Below are positions 61,224 to 64,000 of a stretch of DNA of 64,000 bases, piece by piece. This DNA is from JABAYQ01 sp049890095 (GTDB lineage: Bacteria; Bacteroidota; Bacteroidia; Flavobacteriales; UBA7312), in NCBI GenBank assembly GCA_049890095.1, contig JBMHCD010000008.1:248001-312000 (forward strand). The letters run 5' to 3'. The notes beneath the pieces were generated by a model that was not told the DNA's origin, searched no databases, and was given only the letters and a program-made list of their open reading frames with translations. Position 1 is the stretch's first letter. Every line of letters begins with the position of its first letter. The translations under genes and the position numbers were made by a program.

Positions 61224-63215
61224 GTGGAAGAAAGAATACATTTTTTAAGAGAGTTAATCCATACTCACAATCATAACTATTATGTTCTAGATAAATCAGA
61301 AATTAGTGATTTTGAGTTTGATAAATTGCTAGAAGAACTTATTCATTTAGAAAATGAAAACCCTCAATTTTTTGATGCCAATTCTCCTACACAACGTGTT
61401 GGTAGTGGTCTTTCTTCAAAGTTTGATACGGTGAAACATAAGCACCGAATGCTTTCTTTAGGAAATACATATTCAGATCAAGATTTATTAGATTTTGATA
61501 AACGAATCAAGAAAGTTTTAGAAACCGATATAGAGTATGTGTGCGAACTCAAATATGATGGAGTTTCTATAAGTCTTTTGTATAAAAACGGGTTGTTTGA
61601 TAAAGCAATTACTAGGGGAGATGGGTTTCAGGGAGATGATGTAAGTCAAAATGTAAAAACAATCAAGTCTATTCCATTAAAACTTAAAGGAGATTATCCT
61701 GATGATTTTGAAATAAGAGGAGAAATTTTTCTTCCATTAGATGGTTTCGAACGGATGAATCAAGAAAGAATAAATTCTGGTCTTGAGCCATTTGCTAATC
61801 CTAGAAATGCAGCTTCTGGAAGTGTAAAAACCTTAGATAGTAATGAGGTGGCAAAGCGTCCTTTGGATTGTTTTTTGTATTATACTATTCTAGAAAAATC
61901 GCAACAAAAAGAAACTCACTTTGATAGTTTGATAGATGCCAAAAGATGGGGTTTTAAAGTTCCGACCGAAACAAAAGTTTGTAGCACTATTCAGGATGTT
62001 ATAAAGTTTGTCAGTTATTGGGATACAAAGCGACATGATTTACCTTATGAGATTGATGGTATTGTTATAAAAGTTAATAAGCTGAGTCAACAAGATCAAT
62101 TAGGTTTTACAGCTAAATCTCCCAGATGGGCAATTGCATATAAGTTTAAAGCCGAACAGGTTTCTACTAAATTAAATTCTATAGATTATCAAGTTGGTAG
62201 AACAGGGGCTATTACTCCTGTTGCAAATCTAGAACCAGTTCAACTTGCTGGTACAACAGTAAAAAGAGCTTCATTGCATAATGAAGATCAAATTAAAAAA
62301 TTAGACTTAAGAATTGGAGATGTTGTATATGTAGAAAAAGGTGGTGAGATTATTCCAAAAGTAGTAGCTGTTGAAACAAAAGTAAGAGATTTGTTTACTT
62401 CTCAAGAATTGCAATTCATTACTCATTGTCCTGTTTGCAATCATATCTTACAAAAGCAAGAAACGGATGCCAAGCATTATTGTCCTAATCAGCAAAGTTG
62501 TCCTCCTCAAATAAAAGGAAAAATAGAACATTTTGTTGCCAGAAAAGCAATGAACATTGATGGTTTAGGTTCTGAAACAATAGACTTGCTTATTCAGAAA
62601 GAGTTGATAAAAAATATTGGTGATTTGTACGATTTACAACTAATCGATTTATTACCATTAAAAAAGAACGGACAAAAGTGGGCTAGTAATATTATAGAAG
62701 GGATTAATAAATCGAAAGAAATGTCTTTCGATAAGTTATTATTTGGTTTAGGAATTCGTTTTGTAGGAGCAACTGTTTCTAAAAAATTAGTCAGTCACTT
62801 CCAAAATATGGATAATCTAATGGTAGCCACCTTTGAAGAATTAGAAAGTGTGGATGAAATTGGAGGAAAAATTGCTCAAAGTTTAGTTGATTTTTTTGCG
62901 GTTCCTTCAAATATAGAGTTGATTTATAAACTAAAAGGGAAAGGGTTGAGTTTTGTAGTAAGCCAATCAAATTCCATTCTTTCGGATAAACTAAAAGATA
63001 AATCAATTGTTATTTCTGGCGTTTTTCAAACTAAAAGTAGAGATGATCTAAAAAAAATTATTGAACAACACGGCGGAAAAAATGTTGCATCCATTTCTAA
63101 AAAAACTACTTTTGTATTGGCTGGCGACAATATAGGGCCAAGTAAAAAACTAAAAGCTGAAAAATTAGGTGTTCCATTTGTTTCGGAATCTGAATTTTTA
63201 AAAATGATCGATTAA
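61224..63215 (+). CDS. ligA: NAD-dependent DNA ligase
   Basis: Essential ligase that seals nicks in replication and repair with NAD. The start is GTG at 61224; no in-frame ATG lies upstream and VEERIHFLRELIHTHNHNYYVLD matches domain Ia. The adenylated lysine is Lys110 (KYDG). Four zinc-finger cysteines are 402, 405, 420 and 426. Helix-hairpin-helix repeats (LFGLGIRFVG and EELESVDEIGGKIA) and a C-terminal BRCT domain (from about 590, LKDKSIVISGVF) follow. The 663-residue length is normal. It shares one base with the DUF6913 gene. Confidence 0.97.
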   Translation: MEERIHFLRELIHTHNHNYYVLDKSEISDFEFDKLLEELIHLENENPQFFDANSPTQRVGSGLSSKFDTVKHKHRMLSLGNTYSDQDLLDFDKRIKKVLETDIEYVCELKYDGVSISLLYKNGLFDKAITRGDGFQGDDVSQNVKTIKSIPLKLKGDYPDDFEIRGEIFLPLDGFERMNQERINSGLEPFANPRNAASGSVKTLDSNEVAKRPLDCFLYYTILEKSQQKETHFDSLIDAKRWGFKVPTETKVCSTIQDVIKFVSYWDTKRHDLPYEIDGIVIKVNKLSQQDQLGFTAKSPRWAIAYKFKAEQVSTKLNSIDYQVGRTGAITPVANLEPVQLAGTTVKRASLHNEDQIKKLDLRIGDVVYVEKGGEIIPKVVAVETKVRDLFTSQELQFITHCPVCNHILQKQETDAKHYCPNQQSCPPQIKGKIEHFVARKAMNIDGLGSETIDLLIQKELIKNIGDLYDLQLIDLLPLKKNGQKWASNIIEGINKSKEMSFDKLLFGLGIRFVGATVSKKLVSHFQNMDNLMVATFEELESVDEIGGKIAQSLVDFFAVPSNIELIYKLKGKGLSFVVSQSNSILSDKLKDKSIVISGVFQTKSRDDLKKIIEQHGGKNVASISKKTTFVLAGDNIGPSKKLKAEKLGVPFVSESEFLKMID

Positions 63216-63775
63216 TGCAATTACAATTTGTAGAGAAGATTAAACAAAAAGTAGGGGACTATTTTTTTCGTAGAGATTTAAAGTTTAATGATCGAAAGAG
63301 GGTTGTTCATAGTTTTCACACCGCTCAATCAATTGGTGTATTATACGATGCTACTGATTTAAAAGACATGATGCTAGTTAGTGAGTTTGTAAATGATCTT
63401 TTTAATTCTAAAAAAGATATAAAAGCTCTAGGATTTGTTAATAAAAATGAGCTTTCCCATAATTATATTCCAATGTTGCAATTCGATTTCTTTTTTCTCA
63501 AAGATTTAAATTGGTATTACAAACCTCAAAACTATATTATCCAAAATTTTTTAGAAAAAGATTATGATATTTTAATCAACCTTTGTACGAGCAACTGCAT
63601 TCCTGTTAAGTATTTAGCAGGAAGTTCTAAAGCTAAGTTTAAGGTTGGTAAATTCGAAAAAAACATGTCGGTTTACGATATGATGATAGATGTAAAACAA
63701 GATTCCTTAGAAGTGTTAATTAAAGAAGTAAAACATTATTTAAATTTAATAAATGCAAACGGACATGAAAAATAA
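63215..63775 (+). CDS. DUF6913-type flavobacterial protein
   Basis: A 186-residue cytoplasmic protein with no catalytic motif I recognise. It starts with a basic amphipathic stretch (KIKQKVGDYFFRRDL), then alternating strands and helices (SIGVLYDATD, IKALGFVN, DILINLCTSNCIPVKYLAG, AKFKVGKFE). It is the DUF6913 protein that regularly lies between ligA and dapA in Flavobacteriia. It shares one base with ligA and overlaps dapA by 11 bases, so the three are probably translated as a unit. Function unknown. Confidence 0.8.
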   Translation: MQLQFVEKIKQKVGDYFFRRDLKFNDRKRVVHSFHTAQSIGVLYDATDLKDMMLVSEFVNDLFNSKKDIKALGFVNKNELSHNYIPMLQFDFFFLKDLNWYYKPQNYIIQNFLEKDYDILINLCTSNCIPVKYLAGSSKAKFKVGKFEKNMSVYDMMIDVKQDSLEVLIKEVKHYLNLINANGHEK

Positions 63776-64000
63776 ATTTACAGGAACTGGAGTAGCATTA
63801 ATAACTCCTTTTAATTCGGACGGTACGATAGATTATGATTCCCTAAGTAAAATCGTTCTTCATTGTATAAGTGGAGGTGTCGATTATTTGGTAGTATTAG
63901 GAACTACAGGCGAAAGCGTTGTGTTGTCTAAAGAAGAAAAAGATAAAGTGATACGTCATATCGTAGAAGTTAATAACAGAAAACTTCCTATTGTTCTAGG
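63765..64000 (+). CDS. dapA: 4-hydroxy-tetrahydrodipicolinate synthase, N-terminal part
   Basis: Only the first 78 codons are in the window; the gene continues past base 64000. The visible part reads MKNKFTGTGVALITPFNSDG and later LVVLGTTGESVVLSKEEK, the diagnostic start and GTTGE loop of DapA (lysine and meso-diaminopimelate pathway, condensing pyruvate with aspartate semialdehyde). The ATG at 63765 overlaps the DUF6913 gene by 11 bases. It links with dapF at 42925 in the same pathway. Confidence 0.93.
   Translation, partial: MKNKFTGTGVALITPFNSDGTIDYDSLSKIVLHCISGGVDYLVVLGTTGESVVLSKEEKDKVIRHIVEVNNRKLPIVL

Noticed and set aside
1..64000. tRNA, rRNA, CRISPR arrays, insertion sequences and prophage
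   Set aside because: Reading the intergenic stretches I saw no cloverleaf with a TTCGA-type T-arm, no spaced direct repeats of CRISPR type, and no transposase, integrase or phage gene. A tRNAscan and repeat search would confirm this.

Overview
This window looks like chromosome from a free-living member of the Bacteroidota, most likely the order Flavobacteriales. The evidence is: a very AT-rich sequence; genes preceded by the Bacteroidota promoter box TAnnTTTG rather than by Shine-Dalgarno sequences; gliding-motility genes gldF and gldG; proteins with type IX secretion (T9SS) C-terminal sorting domains; the long form of GAPDH; and typical flavobacterial neighbourhoods (mutL with two rhomboids; serC-serA-DUF1015-yggS; ligA-DUF6913-dapA). 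Genes are tightly packed, often overlapping, and several convergent pairs overlap at their 3' ends. I see no rRNA, tRNA, CRISPR array, prophage or insertion sequence. Genus and habitat cannot be read from the sequence.

Layout. 1-9 kb: tail of a sodium/solute symporter, lgt and mtaB, a peptide-type ABC binding lipoprotein, then a minus-strand operon (small membrane protein, mutL, two rhomboid proteases, EEP-family hydrolase). 9-18.6 kb: a regulatory gap with a small XRE regulator, pyrD and an HMG-CoA lyase-like gene; a T9SS cargo protein; a cobalamin riboswitch controlling a secreted beta-propeller protein; a Na+/H+ antiporter, gcvT, comB, and a doubly broken phospholipase C-like pseudogene. 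18.6-25.2 kb: an outer-membrane barrel protein, dnaN, and the DUF4340-gldG-gldF-monooxygenase-SAM hydrolase group. 25.3-36 kb: phoH, purC, a perfect terminator, pirin, an FMN reductase, the yggS/DUF1015/serA-like/serC/ferredoxin run, a LuxC-like acyl-CoA reductase and a beta-helix lipoprotein. 36-48.5 kb: rpmE2, pckA, DUF423, a saccharopine reductase-like gene, trmN, a six-helix membrane protein, gap, and the dapF-GNAT-multiheme cytochrome-mltG-phosphohexomutase operon. 48.5-64 kb: ettA, lptF/G-like, START-like, rsmI-like, LMW-PTP and dnaA; SPFH, thioesterase and aquaporin; M42 peptidase, YigZ, DMT and ribD; prmC, ligA, DUF6913 and the start of dapA.

Most of the window is housekeeping: replication and repair (dnaA, dnaN, mutL, ligA), tRNA/rRNA/protein modification (mtaB, trmN, prmC, rsmI-like), amino-acid and cofactor synthesis, envelope biogenesis (lgt, mltG, lptF/G-like) and central carbon metabolism (gap, pckA). 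The most distinctive locus is at 12.6-14.1 kb. There a canonical cobalamin riboswitch directly precedes a secreted YncE/DUF5074-type beta-propeller resembling the B12-capturing BtuG proteins of gut Bacteroides, but with a signal-peptidase-I leader and a T9SS-like C-terminus instead of a lipoprotein anchor, and with no BtuB receptor beside it. Other points of interest are genes that appear to be transcribed without a leader, a seven-heme cytochrome/TPR protein inside a cell-wall operon, and a MutL lacking the usual endonuclease motif.
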